Shown here: in pieces, positions 1 to 7,543 of the stretch | Position numbering within the stretch: position 1 is the first letter of the stretch | How the letters are laid out: each line of letters starts with the position of its first letter | NCBI GenBank assembly: GCA_023387655.1 | Contig: JAEWHR010000219.1 | Location: 1 to 35,630 of the forward strand | Direction of reading: 5' to 3' | From: Bacillota bacterium | GTDB lineage: Bacteria > Bacillota > Clostridia > Lachnospirales > Lachnospiraceae | DNA: 35,630 bases | The notes under the pieces: generated by a model | The model's input: only the letters and a program-made list of their open reading frames with translations | Databases searched by the model: none | Told to the model about the DNA's origin: nothing | Program-made: the position numbers and the translations under genes

Positions 1-27
1 TTGTTCATTGCCGCGTCAGCAAAAATG

Positions 28-56
28 ATTATAGCACCTACAACCCTTCATGTCAA
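28..56 (-). promoter_or_regulatory. Consensus sigma-A promoter reading out of the left edge
   Basis: On the minus strand TTGACA (51-56) and TATAAT (28-33) are separated by exactly 17 bases. All 12 promoter bases match the vegetative consensus. The start point would be near position 21, so the transcribed gene lies outside the window to the left and cannot be identified. Such a perfect promoter usually drives a stable RNA or an abundant protein; that is inference. Confidence 0.75.
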
Positions 57-213
57 CACTTTTTTGCAACTTTTTTTATTCCAATTAAAGGTAATCTATG
101 CCATGATTTATTTCCTATTCTAAAACAAGGCGTGTTAGGTGATTTTCAGAATTAAACGTAATAAAGCACACACCTCATATTACAAGGCATTCATAGTAAT
201 TTTTTATGAAACG
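57..213. other. Intergenic stretch without recognised gene
   Basis: AT-rich spacer between the outward promoter at the left edge and the terminator at 214-252. It contains T-rich runs near 60-80 but no convincing reading frame or RNA motif. Confidence 0.5.
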
Positions 214-252
214 AAAAAGGGGATACCATTATGATTGGTATCCTCTTTTTTC
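214..252. terminator. Intrinsic terminator, probably bidirectional
   Basis: GGATACCA (221-228) pairs perfectly with TGGTATCC (236-243) around a 7-base loop. The stem can be extended by the A-run on the left and the T-run on the right. It lies about 30 bases after the stop codon of the minus-strand gene at 282, with a CCCCTTTTT tail in that direction. It is the natural end of that transcript. Confidence 0.85.
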
Positions 253-281
253 TGAATCATTAGAATTACTATATTTTTTAG

Positions 282-1619
282 TTAGCGAGTTTTTACCTTA
301 AGTTTCTCACCCATTTTTTTCTTCATTAAAATCATTAATTCTTCTTGTTCTAGCTTTTTGAATGTGTTCATATCAACAAAGTAGGCAAACTCAGAACCTA
401 AGTAGAGATAAATATAATTTTTATATTTTCTTACCTCAGTTACTTGAACATATGGGAAATCACTAATATATTGAATTCCGCTCACAGTAAAATAGTCATC
501 ATAAAACTTAGTGATTGCTATGTTAGAGCGACTACCTGCGTATCGTTTCTTCATTGCTTCACACATCTTTTCTACAGCAATACCCTGATAATAGCCATAT
601 GCTACACCTGCTATTGTTACAATAACAGTAATCCATATAGAAGTAGTAAAGAATAGACTGTAACCCAATATAATCAAATATAAAATAATTACATAGCACC
701 AGAAGCCAATTCGCTTAAAGAAATGATTGTACATACAAAATGTCTTTATAGCTTGATCATTATATTCTGTTGAATTTGTAAATAAAACTTCTTCCTTGTC
801 TAATTTACCTTCTTTCTCAAGCTTTCTTCGATTAAGACGAAACTCCTGCATATCCTGTGCAATTTTTTTCTTAATCTGAGCAGCCTTTTTATTCTTCTTG
901 TTGTATATTATAATTATACCAACAATTATTAGTAGAAGTAAAATAGGTCCAATAAAATCCTTCATTCCAATCTCTGATTCCACAATAATATCAGATGCCT
1001 CTAAAATCTTCGTAAATGTAACTTGGTCTACTAAAGCCCTTGCTAACTCTTCTTCTTGTTCTTGTATGTAACTTCCATCTTTATAGATATCAAACGCGAT
1101 ACTTTTCCCATTCATTATGGTTCCATATATTACTTCGCTAACTGGACTTACTCCCTCTTTTGCTTGTATTCGCAATTTAAAGAAAGGGGTTTGCTTATGC
1201 ATATACTTCTCAATAGAAGTTTCTAATGTATCCGTATCATCCCCTACCAAAGTATTAAAATACTCTTGAAGCTCGGTTTCTGTCATGTTAATTAAGTTCA
1301 TCATTTCTCTCGTTTTCGAAGAGTTTTTTACCATCATAGTAACAGATGTGTTGCTTTTTTTCTCGTAAAACATAGCTTTCACACCCATTTCATTAAACTC
1401 TTTTAATTTAGAATCAACCTGAATTATGCCAGCTTCTGCCCAACGCCCATCACTTTTGGGGGTGTCAGGTGTTAATACAATTAAGTCATCGGAAAATTCT
1501 AGCGTCATATACAAATCATCAAATGTTAATGTTTGCGCGGCTGATACAGGTACTATTTGAGTAAGCATGATGGCAAACATTACACCAATAGTAACAAATA
1601 TTTTTTGAAGTCTCTTCAT
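282..1619 (-). CDS. Membrane protein with signal peptide and YcxB-like C-terminal domain
   Basis: Predicted secreted-then-anchored membrane protein of 445 residues; function unknown. The start is taken at the ATG at 1619 because GGAGGA lies just before it; a longer reading from 1640 would place that ribosome site inside the coding region. The N-terminus (MKRLQKIFVTIGVMFAIML...) is a signal peptide or anchor ending at an Ala-Ala site. A mixed extracytoplasmic domain follows to about residue 220, then a hydrophobic segment (about 223-238) with a Lys-rich cytoplasmic flank. A pair of helices lies at about 305-345. The last ~80 residues (YDDYFTVSG..., Y-rich, ending ELMILMKKKMG) resemble the YcxB-like cytoplasmic domain. 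It is monocistronic: own promoter at 1649-1677 and terminator at 214-252. Confidence 0.75.
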   Translation of the reverse strand: MKRLQKIFVTIGVMFAIMLTQIVPVSAAQTLTFDDLYMTLEFSDDLIVLTPDTPKSDGRWAEAGIIQVDSKLKEFNEMGVKAMFYEKKSNTSVTMMVKNSSKTREMMNLINMTETELQEYFNTLVGDDTDTLETSIEKYMHKQTPFFKLRIQAKEGVSPVSEVIYGTIMNGKSIAFDIYKDGSYIQEQEEELARALVDQVTFTKILEASDIIVESEIGMKDFIGPILLLLIIVGIIIIYNKKNKKAAQIKKKIAQDMQEFRLNRRKLEKEGKLDKEEVLFTNSTEYNDQAIKTFCMYNHFFKRIGFWCYVIILYLIILGYSLFFTTSIWITVIVTIAGVAYGYYQGIAVEKMCEAMKKRYAGSRSNIAITKFYDDYFTVSGIQYISDFPYVQVTEVRKYKNYIYLYLGSEFAYFVDMNTFKKLEQEELMILMKKKMGEKLKVKTR

Positions 1620-1648
1620 TGATTGTCCTCCTTCGTCCATGTGATTAT

Positions 1649-1677
1649 AGTATAAATATAACCCGAGAAGAATACAA
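1649..1677 (-). promoter_or_regulatory. Sigma-A promoter of the YcxB-like gene
   Basis: TTGTAT (1672-1677) and TATACT (1649-1654) are spaced by 17 bases, about 30 bases before the chosen ATG at 1619. An overlapping TATAAT follows directly. This supports a short 5' leader and the downstream start. Confidence 0.6.
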
Positions 1678-1747
1678 GGAACTTTATAAAAATTTTGGAA
1701 ATAAAATAATTATTAAAACAAGCTTCGCAAATTTTAACTCCTATAAA

Positions 1748-1799
1748 TCTAAAAAAACCTTGCAAGATTGCACATAATGCGCTTATCTTGCAAGGTTTT
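1748..1799 (-). terminator. Intrinsic terminator after eda
   Basis: A perfect 15-base inverted repeat (1754-1768 and 1785-1799, core CCTTGCAAGAT) surrounds a 16-base loop that can itself form a small GCGCA/TGTGC stem. On the minus strand it runs into seven U residues. It lies ~120 bases after the eda stop. Confidence 0.9.
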
Positions 1800-1922
1800 A
1801 TAAAAATATATACATAAGAACTCTATCTTCAATAGAAATATGATCTTTTAGAATTTAGTATGATTAAACTCTTTATTCTTTATTACTATCTATGTTTCTT
1901 ATTATTTATTTCGAAGGAAGTA

Positions 1923-2885
1923 TTACTTTTTCTGAAGTAAATGTACAGCAAATCCGCCAATTTCACCCTTTAAGTAAACTGCTACCATTTTGCCATCCTT
2001 ATACTTTGCTGTATCCATATCAAATTCAAAGCCCTGAAGCTCCATGTGATAGATAGCACGCTCAATATAATTTGTCTGAATAGCAATGTGACCATGAGCT
2101 CCAAGATATGGAGTCTTCATAACTTCAATTGCGCTTCCAGCGAATACAGAACTGCTTCCTACGTTCTTAGCAAATCCGAATAACTTTTCAAAGGAAGTTG
2201 CTACGCCATCTGCTTCTTCTTCACTTGTAGCGTTGATACCAACATGCTTTAATTCGAAGCCTAACATAGTGTTAACAGCTTCTCTTGTAAGTCTCTTAAT
2301 TTCGTCAAACTGACCTTCATTGATTAATGCATCACTAACCATCCAGCTTCCACCACAAGCTAAAATCTTAGGGAAATCAAGATAAGAAGTAAGATTCTTT
2401 GCATTGATACCACCAGTTGGCATAAATCTCATATTTACATATGGAGCAGCCATAGCCTTAATCTTTGCAAGACCACCAGATGCCTCAGCTGGGAAGAACT
2501 TAACAGCCTCTAAACCAAGCTCAATTGCCTGCTCGATATCAGTTGGGCTAGATGTACCTGGAGTAATTGGAATACCCTTCTCAATACAATATTTCACAAT
2601 CTTAGGATTTAAACCAGGGCTAACGATGAATTTACAACCTGCTGCAATTGCACGGTCAACCTGCTCTGTAGTAAGAACAGTACCAGCACCAACGAACATG
2701 TCAGGGCAAGCTTCAACCATGTTACGGATAGCCTCTTCTGCTGCTGCAGTACGGAATGTTACTTCTGCTACTGGAAGACCTCCCTCACAAAGAGCTTTTG
2801 CTAAAGGTGCTGCATCTTTAGCATCGTCAATTTTAACAACTGGAATAATTCCTAATTGCTCAAAACGCTTTAATACTTCGTTCAT
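1923..2885 (-). CDS. eda: KDPG/KHG aldolase fused to a C-terminal VOC-like domain
   Basis: The class I aldolase cleaves 2-keto-3-deoxy-6-phosphogluconate to pyruvate and glyceraldehyde 3-phosphate, the last step in sugar-acid (uronate/gluconate) breakdown in the cytosol. Residues 1-~205 are a complete Eda barrel: the catalytic Glu is in PVAEVTFRT (E41), the phosphate-loop region is GAGTVLT, and the Schiff-base Lys is in EAVKFFPAEASGG (K129). Eda is normally about 210 residues. Here about 110 more (from ELKHVGINATSEEEA to FAVHLLQKK) have the repeated beta-alpha-beta look of a glyoxalase/VOC fold. No second aldolase active site is seen. The gene is alone, with its own operator-bearing promoter and terminator, so it is probably induced by a sugar acid. 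Confidence 0.92.
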   Translation of the reverse strand: MNEVLKRFEQLGIIPVVKIDDAKDAAPLAKALCEGGLPVAEVTFRTAAAEEAIRNMVEACPDMFVGAGTVLTTEQVDRAIAAGCKFIVSPGLNPKIVKYCIEKGIPITPGTSSPTDIEQAIELGLEAVKFFPAEASGGLAKIKAMAAPYVNMRFMPTGGINAKNLTSYLDFPKILACGGSWMVSDALINEGQFDEIKRLTREAVNTMLGFELKHVGINATSEEEADGVATSFEKLFGFAKNVGSSSVFAGSAIEVMKTPYLGAHGHIAIQTNYIERAIYHMELQGFEFDMDTAKYKDGKMVAVYLKGEIGGFAVHLLQKK

Positions 2886-2999
2886 TTTCTATACTCCTTT
2901 ACTTGTAATTTATTAGGACAGTAACTAAGTAAATAGTTCAACTGCACATTTACTCCTACTTAAATAAGTAGTCTATGCTTCTTACGTTTGCTTTTTAGA

Positions 3000-3047
3000 T
3001 GTAAGTGCTTACATTCCAAGTATACTCCACCTTTTCCGCAATTTCAA
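3000..3047 (-). promoter_or_regulatory. eda promoter with LacI-type operator
   Basis: TTGAAA (3042-3047) and TATACT (3019-3024) are spaced by 17 bases. A palindrome TGTAAG-N2-CTTACA (3000-3013) lies on the expected start point. It resembles CcpA cre/LacI-family operators (one deviation from the central CG). Repression by CcpA or a dedicated sugar-acid LacI regulator is inferred. Confidence 0.65.
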
Positions 3048-3083
3048 GTTGTACTTTGATATTTACTTATTTTTTCAAGCTAT

Positions 3084-3785
3084 TCATCCTAATATGCCTG
3101 ATAAGTTCATTACAAATTTCATGATTAGGTTATTATCATAGAGTGCACTTAGAAATACACTTTCATTCATCATCGTAAAGCACTCTCGGCCAAGCTTTGT
3201 ACCACTAAAAATTGTTAGTAAGATAAATAAAAGCCAAACTATGATTATTCCATGAATACCACCTGCAAGTAAACCTGCTAATTTATTAATTTGGTGAAGT
3301 ATCGGTAATTTACTGATAATATCTAATACTGTGCTGAGGATACGAAGTAAAATTATTAACACAACAAATGTTATAACAAATGATATGGCATTAATAATTA
3401 TACTTGTAACTGCATGGCTAACATAACCTTTAAAATTCTTAACTCCAAGAACATCATAGGTGTCGGAATTGTTATTTTTCTGTAAGGTATTTTTTACTGA
3501 CTCTGGCAAAGGTAATTTACTAATTACACTATCTTCTACCGTTTGATTGATTTTTTCATCAATATTATCAAGTTTTAAAACTTCAGCAGATTTCTCTGAC
3601 AGATAAGTAACCAATTTTTCATTCTGCTGTAAACTCTTGCTAAGATAAGGACTTAATATTAACGTGAAAATAAGGGCAACTACCATTGAAAAAATTGAAA
3701 AAATTGTTTTTATAAACCCCTTTCTCATACCTAAAAAAGCATTCAGAATTAGAATTCCGATAACGATTAACACCAATGCATTCAT
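3084..3785 (-). CDS. cvpA: CvpA family membrane protein
   Basis: A 233-residue inner-membrane protein of the CvpA (colicin V production) family. The family signature is at the N-terminus: a hydrophobic first helix followed by the loop FLGMRKGFIKTIFS and a second helix. Two further hydrophobic stretches follow, at about 130-155 and 168-195, the last with a Gly-rich segment. The region between (about 50-120) is a polar loop, larger than in short CvpA proteins. The start has GGAGGAGTAGGGAA in front. It begins only 4 bases after the stop of the DUF5711 gene, so the two are one operon. CvpA proteins are linked to cell-wall or envelope stress in several bacteria, but the biochemical role is unclear. 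Confidence 0.85.
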   Translation of the reverse strand: MNALVLIVIGILILNAFLGMRKGFIKTIFSIFSMVVALIFTLILSPYLSKSLQQNEKLVTYLSEKSAEVLKLDNIDEKINQTVEDSVISKLPLPESVKNTLQKNNNSDTYDVLGVKNFKGYVSHAVTSIIINAISFVITFVVLIILLRILSTVLDIISKLPILHQINKLAGLLAGGIHGIIIVWLLFILLTIFSGTKLGRECFTMMNESVFLSALYDNNLIMKFVMNLSGILG

Positions 3786-3789
3786 TTCC

Positions 3790-4989
3790 CTACTCCTCCG
3801 ATTTAATTAATTGTATTTTGTCTAATCCTACATCTGTAACTAACAGAAACTCATTGCTTCCACTCGCTTGGTATAGACTTGATACATTTGTATGGAACTG
3901 CGAATAGAATTTCATACTACCATCAATATTCATAATGTTACATTCCGTACTGTTATAAAAAACAATTTGATCTTCTATTATTGAAACGTTCTGGAAGTTA
4001 AAGTTCACTTCCTTTTCTAAAATCTTTTTACCAACTAGATCATAAAGAATTACTTTTCTTGCCTGCGTATTGTTTGTACCATCTAAAATTACCCCTATAT
4101 ACTTATCATTGTAACAAATACTGTGTATTTTCTCAGAATAGGTTTCTCTCGTAATTTCACGAGGAACCTCTTTGATAGAATATAGTGTAAATCCGGTATC
4201 ACGATATGCAACTACTGTTTCATTTGTTAAAAACTCAACTTTCGGAATAACCTCTCCTCGGTAATCCGAATAAAATCCAACAAGACTATCGATTTGATTT
4301 TTACCAAACTCTCCAAAGTTATGAAATGTAACTTTACTAACAACACCATCATTGTCATCATCTACCGCCAAATAAGAGGTTACTAGTTTGTGTCCATCCT
4401 TTGATAAACCGATATCGATTGGGAAACCATCCGTTGCAACCAAAGTTTTTACATCTAAAATTGATTCCTGACCGTTTACGCTATCCATATCATAAAGACT
4501 AATGTAATCTGCTGTACTATTTCCCATTAATACTGCTGTAACTCCTTGAGAAGCTATTACTACTTCAACAATTGGCTCTGTAGTCGTGATTACATTCGTT
4601 GTTCCAGAACCATTTACTATATAGAGATCATAACTTCCCATATCAGCAATTACCGCGTAACTACCTTCTACATCAGCAATGGGTTTCTTCATACTATAAG
4701 GGACATTCCACAATACTGTCCCATTGGAAGCAATCGCCTCTGCACCATCTCGATTATACTTTAAAACTCCATTTTTATATTTTATAAATTTACTTTCTTT
4801 CACATTCGTTAATTCAATGGAATCTTCCACCTTATATGAGGTATATACTGCTGTTTCTCTATGTAATATAATCGCTATCCCAAGGATTATCATAATACCT
4901 ATAACGCCAAGGATAAGGATTAATTTACTCTTTTTTTTCTTTTTTTTCTTTAATTCATCTGCCCTGAGGCTTCTTTTTAGTTTCACCAT
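3790..4989 (-). CDS. DUF5711-like membrane-anchored propeller-like protein
   Basis: A 399-residue protein with a very Lys-rich cytoplasmic N-terminus (about 1-21, including seven Lys in a row), one transmembrane helix (about 23-42) and a long extracytoplasmic region. That region has short repeated strand motifs of the type G-x-AxxxAxGxxLW and YDLVGKKIL, as in beta-propeller proteins. The pattern matches the clostridial DUF5711 family, which has no known function. It is the first gene of an operon with cvpA. The ribosome site before the ATG is only AGAGAAGAAG; the next codon is GTG and could be the true start. Confidence 0.75.
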   Translation of the reverse strand: MVKLKRSLRADELKKKKKKKSKLILILGVIGIMIILGIAIILHRETAVYTSYKVEDSIELTNVKESKFIKYKNGVLKYNRDGAEAIASNGTVLWNVPYSMKKPIADVEGSYAVIADMGSYDLYIVNGSGTTNVITTTEPIVEVVIASQGVTAVLMGNSTADYISLYDMDSVNGQESILDVKTLVATDGFPIDIGLSKDGHKLVTSYLAVDDDNDGVVSKVTFHNFGEFGKNQIDSLVGFYSDYRGEVIPKVEFLTNETVVAYRDTGFTLYSIKEVPREITRETYSEKIHSICYNDKYIGVILDGTNNTQARKVILYDLVGKKILEKEVNFNFQNVSIIEDQIVFYNSTECNIMNIDGSMKFYSQFHTNVSSLYQASGSNEFLLVTDVGLDKIQLIKSEE

Positions 4990-5057
4990 CTTCTTCTCTG
5001 CCTATCTTTCTCATGCATTTATCGTCTTCAATGTGTTTTCATCATCATTTTGATTCG

Positions 5058-5086
5058 ATTATACCTTATTTTTCATTACTTGGCAC
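5058..5086 (-). promoter_or_regulatory. Promoter of the DUF5711-cvpA operon
   Basis: A consensus TATAAT (5058-5063) lies 17 bases from a weak -35 GTGCCA (5081-5086), between the upstream terminator (5096-5142) and the gene. The -10 is convincing, the -35 only moderate. Confidence 0.5.
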
Positions 5087-5095
5087 TATATTTCT

Positions 5096-5142
5096 AAAAA
5101 AAGCTTGATCTAGAGTAACTTAAATAGACTCTAGACCAAGCT
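5096..5142 (-). terminator. Intrinsic terminator after the MPN-LysM gene
   Basis: Arms 5102-5116 and 5128-5142 pair over 15 bases on the minus strand, counting one G-U pair, with an 11-base loop. The last arm runs into seven U residues. It begins 10 bases after the stop codon at 5152. Confidence 0.9.
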
Positions 5143-5151
5143 ATGTTTTAA

Positions 5152-6450
5152 TTATGGTACTAATAGTTCCTGTCCTTCATAGATTACATTTTCATCAGCC
5201 AACTGATTCAATTCTTTAATTTGGGATATCATATTGTAATCGCCATATAAACGTATACAGATACTTGCTAATGTATCTCCATTCTTTACTCGATATGTCT
5301 TTAACTTCGAGACATCTATATTACTAGTTGGTTGATTAGCCTCTTGCGTCGGTGTCGGCGTTTGGGTTGGGGTGATGGTTGGGGTTACCTCTGGTTTTTG
5401 GGTCGGCGCTAAGGTAGGTGTAATTGATGGAGTATTTGTCACTTCCTCCACCCCCTTCGTTGGCATAGGTGTGGTTTTATTTCCAGATGTCTCTATTGCA
5501 TCATCACCGTTTGCTACCTCCGTTATTTTATCATCATCCACATCTTGTTCACGAATCGGAGTTATAGCTGCAATACCTTTATTGGAATCTACATTCTTAT
5601 TGCTATCCTTATCAAAGATATCCTTAGACATTGAATTTACAGTCTCTTCAATCTGCCTCATTCTCTCTGTATTATTCATGACCGTAATTCCAACTACAAG
5701 TGCTACCACAGTCATTAATCCACCAGCAGCATAACCAAGACGTAGCATGGTACGTTGTTCTTTCTCTGCATCCACAGGCGGTTTCTTTTCTTTTAGAATG
5801 GTTCTTATCTCCTTCATTGCACGGTCACTTACCTCAAGTTCTTCATGCTTTATCTTTTTGTGGTCTACCATATAATTTTGCATTTCTAAATTTTTCTCAT
5901 AATATATGTAATATCCTGGCTGTTGCTTCAAGTCATAACCATCATAAACGTAGAAATTATCTTCTTTTTCCAAAACATCATAAGTAAGCAGAATCTTATC
6001 TCTGCCCGCAAAATTATCAATATGTACTTCTCGAAGCGAATTCAATTCTTCTGTTCCAAAGCCTGTCCCGCCATAATACCATCCAACAATTTCTGCTTCA
6101 GAAAAATACTGTTTTATCTTCTCATAAATATTAGACCAAGAATCCTCTTTCAATACGATTCTTCCATCCTCAAAACAATTCTCCACCAGGATTGCCCCAT
6201 AGAGAAATACATTTCTATCCTCTTCTTCGTGACGGTATTCTCCTACTAAGACTGCCATACAACGACTAGCATAATCACTCTCTGCTAGTTGTCTAGTATA
6301 AGTCTTTACATAGTCCTCCATATAAATTTTTAACTGACCACCAATTTTACCGATCTGTCTTACATTCTTTGGAATTTTTATTTTAGAATTAACTTTCTCA
6401 GTTGTAGCTGCCGTCTGATTGCCTTTATAACCAAGTTTTGTATCATTCAT
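5152..6450 (-). CDS. Membrane protein: JAMM-less MPN-like domain, TM helix, Pro/Thr linker, LysM
   Basis: A 432-residue protein of unknown function. The start is the ATG at 6450, preceded by GGAAGG at good spacing; a GTG at 6468 would put that site inside the gene. Residues about 45-185 look like an MPN (Mov34/Rpn8) domain. IVGWYYGGTGFG (121-131) aligns with the VGWYHSHPGFG signature of JAMM proteases, but both metal-binding His are gone, as in eIF3f/Rpn8-type MPN-minus domains. A transmembrane helix (about 236-257) is followed by an extracellular acidic stretch, a Thr/Pro linker (about 328-376, TPTLAPTQ-like) and a C-terminal LysM (385-432, YRVKNGDTLASI...). LysM should bind peptidoglycan, so the protein would tie the wall to a cytosolic scaffold or peptide-binding domain. 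It is a single-gene unit divergent from yyaC. Confidence 0.7.
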   Translation of the reverse strand: MNDTKLGYKGNQTAATTEKVNSKIKIPKNVRQIGKIGGQLKIYMEDYVKTYTRQLAESDYASRCMAVLVGEYRHEEEDRNVFLYGAILVENCFEDGRIVLKEDSWSNIYEKIKQYFSEAEIVGWYYGGTGFGTEELNSLREVHIDNFAGRDKILLTYDVLEKEDNFYVYDGYDLKQQPGYYIYYEKNLEMQNYMVDHKKIKHEELEVSDRAMKEIRTILKEKKPPVDAEKEQRTMLRLGYAAGGLMTVVALVVGITVMNNTERMRQIEETVNSMSKDIFDKDSNKNVDSNKGIAAITPIREQDVDDDKITEVANGDDAIETSGNKTTPMPTKGVEEVTNTPSITPTLAPTQKPEVTPTITPTQTPTPTQEANQPTSNIDVSKLKTYRVKNGDTLASICIRLYGDYNMISQIKELNQLADENVIYEGQELLVP

Positions 6451-6831
6451 GCGAATCCGTCCTTCCACTTTAATTCTGTCTTCGTTCCTTTAACTCAAAC
6501 AAGATTTACGATTACTAATATTAAAATCCTACCACAGTGGACTTGCTGTTTTTGTCGGATTACATATGCTAGTTTGGCTTTTTTATCTATATTTTTCCAG
6601 TTATTTTTGCAGTGTTATTATTATTATTTAACTATTCTTCTTTTTTTGAAGATTTTTTTCTTCTATTTGTCAGAAAACCAAGTTTTTAGTATTACGATTC
6701 TATGTCTATGAATCTACCTTACGGAAATACTCTGTAAGGAGACAAGCAACAAAACAAATGTTATTGCAATAAAAGTTGCTCTTCCTTAATTTTTATGAAG
6801 AAAATACCATAGTGAAAGGCGGATTTCCTAT
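6451..6831. other. Divergent intergenic region between MPN-LysM gene and yyaC
   Basis: 381 bases hold the start regions of both divergent genes. An imperfect inverted repeat CTTAC...GTAAG lies at about 6718-6740 and AGCAAC...GTTGCT at about 6744-6781. No clear sigma-A box pair was found for either gene. A sporulation sigma promoter (F or G) would be expected for yyaC, but I could not place it with confidence. Confidence 0.4.
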
Positions 6832-7413
6832 TTGAAGCAATTTGTTGAGAAAAACAAGAAAATTTTTTATTTTGACTCGAAAGAACGTTATTCTCCTTAT
6901 GACTTTGGAAATACATTGTTAAATCTTTTGGAAATAAACTGTTATAAGAATAAAACCATTGTATTTCTATGTATTGGATCAGACCGTGCAACCGGTGATT
7001 GCCTTGGACCACTTCTTGGCTACAAGCTATCCCATCTGCCTACGAAAAACTATGTAGTATATGGTACCTTAGAGGAGCCGGTTCATGCCAAAAACTTAAA
7101 AGAAACAGTTTCTCGTATTTATACAGAGAATAACAACCCATTTATCATTGCGATTGATGCCTCTTTAGGGAAAGCCTCACATGTAGGATATTATACCCTT
7201 GGTGAAGGTCCCTTAAAACCTGGTGCAGGAGTAGATAAAGATTTACCTTATGTTGGAGATTTATTCGTGACCGGTATTGTTAACCTTTCAGGACTCTTTG
7301 ATCAGATGCTTTTACAGACTACTCGTCTTGGCACGGTTATGACTCTAGTTGATTATATCTGTCAAGGTATAACTCATTGCATGTGCCTTCTAAGAGGTCG
7401 TGCTATTGAATAA
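6832..7413 (+). CDS. yyaC: YyaC family sporulation protein (GPR-like fold)
   Basis: A 193-residue homologue of Bacillus YyaC, a forespore protein of the same fold as the germination protease GPR and hydrogenase-maturation proteases. Core motifs: IVFLCIGSDRATGDCLGPLLG (residues 43-63), GTLEEPVHA (78-86), IIAIDASLG (about 108-117) and the Gly/Pro-rich GEGPLKPGAGVDKDLP. The acidic residues of GSDRATGD are in the place of the GPR active-site pair. The start is a TTG preceded by AAGGCGG, which fits the full length of the family. It is one of only two plus-strand genes and ends at a bidirectional terminator. Its presence indicates a spore-former. Confidence 0.9.
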   Translation: MKQFVEKNKKIFYFDSKERYSPYDFGNTLLNLLEINCYKNKTIVFLCIGSDRATGDCLGPLLGYKLSHLPTKNYVVYGTLEEPVHAKNLKETVSRIYTENNNPFIIAIDASLGKASHVGYYTLGEGPLKPGAGVDKDLPYVGDLFVTGIVNLSGLFDQMLLQTTRLGTVMTLVDYICQGITHCMCLLRGRAIE

Positions 7414-7423
7414 TCCCATTCGT

Positions 7424-7487
7424 AAAAAAAAGCTCCCTTTAAAGGAGTCGCTAATTTTAGCGATTTACTTAAAGGGAGCGTTTTTTA
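7424..7487. terminator. Bidirectional terminator between convergent genes
   Basis: Outer arms GCTCCCTTTAA (7432-7442) and TTAAAGGGAGC (7469-7479) are perfect. An inner stem TCGCTAA/TTAGCGA (7448-7463) has a 2-base loop. A-run and T-run flank both sides, so it can stop yyaC and the coiled-coil gene transcripts. Confidence 0.9.
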
Positions 7488-7543
7488 TATCATTATTAAA
7501 TAATCGTCAGCTATCTGTTATGAATATACTATCCACTTTATAG

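Noticed and set aside
2404..2916. 170-residue plus-strand frame opposite eda
   Set aside because: It is antisense to an intact, conserved aldolase and has no independent features.
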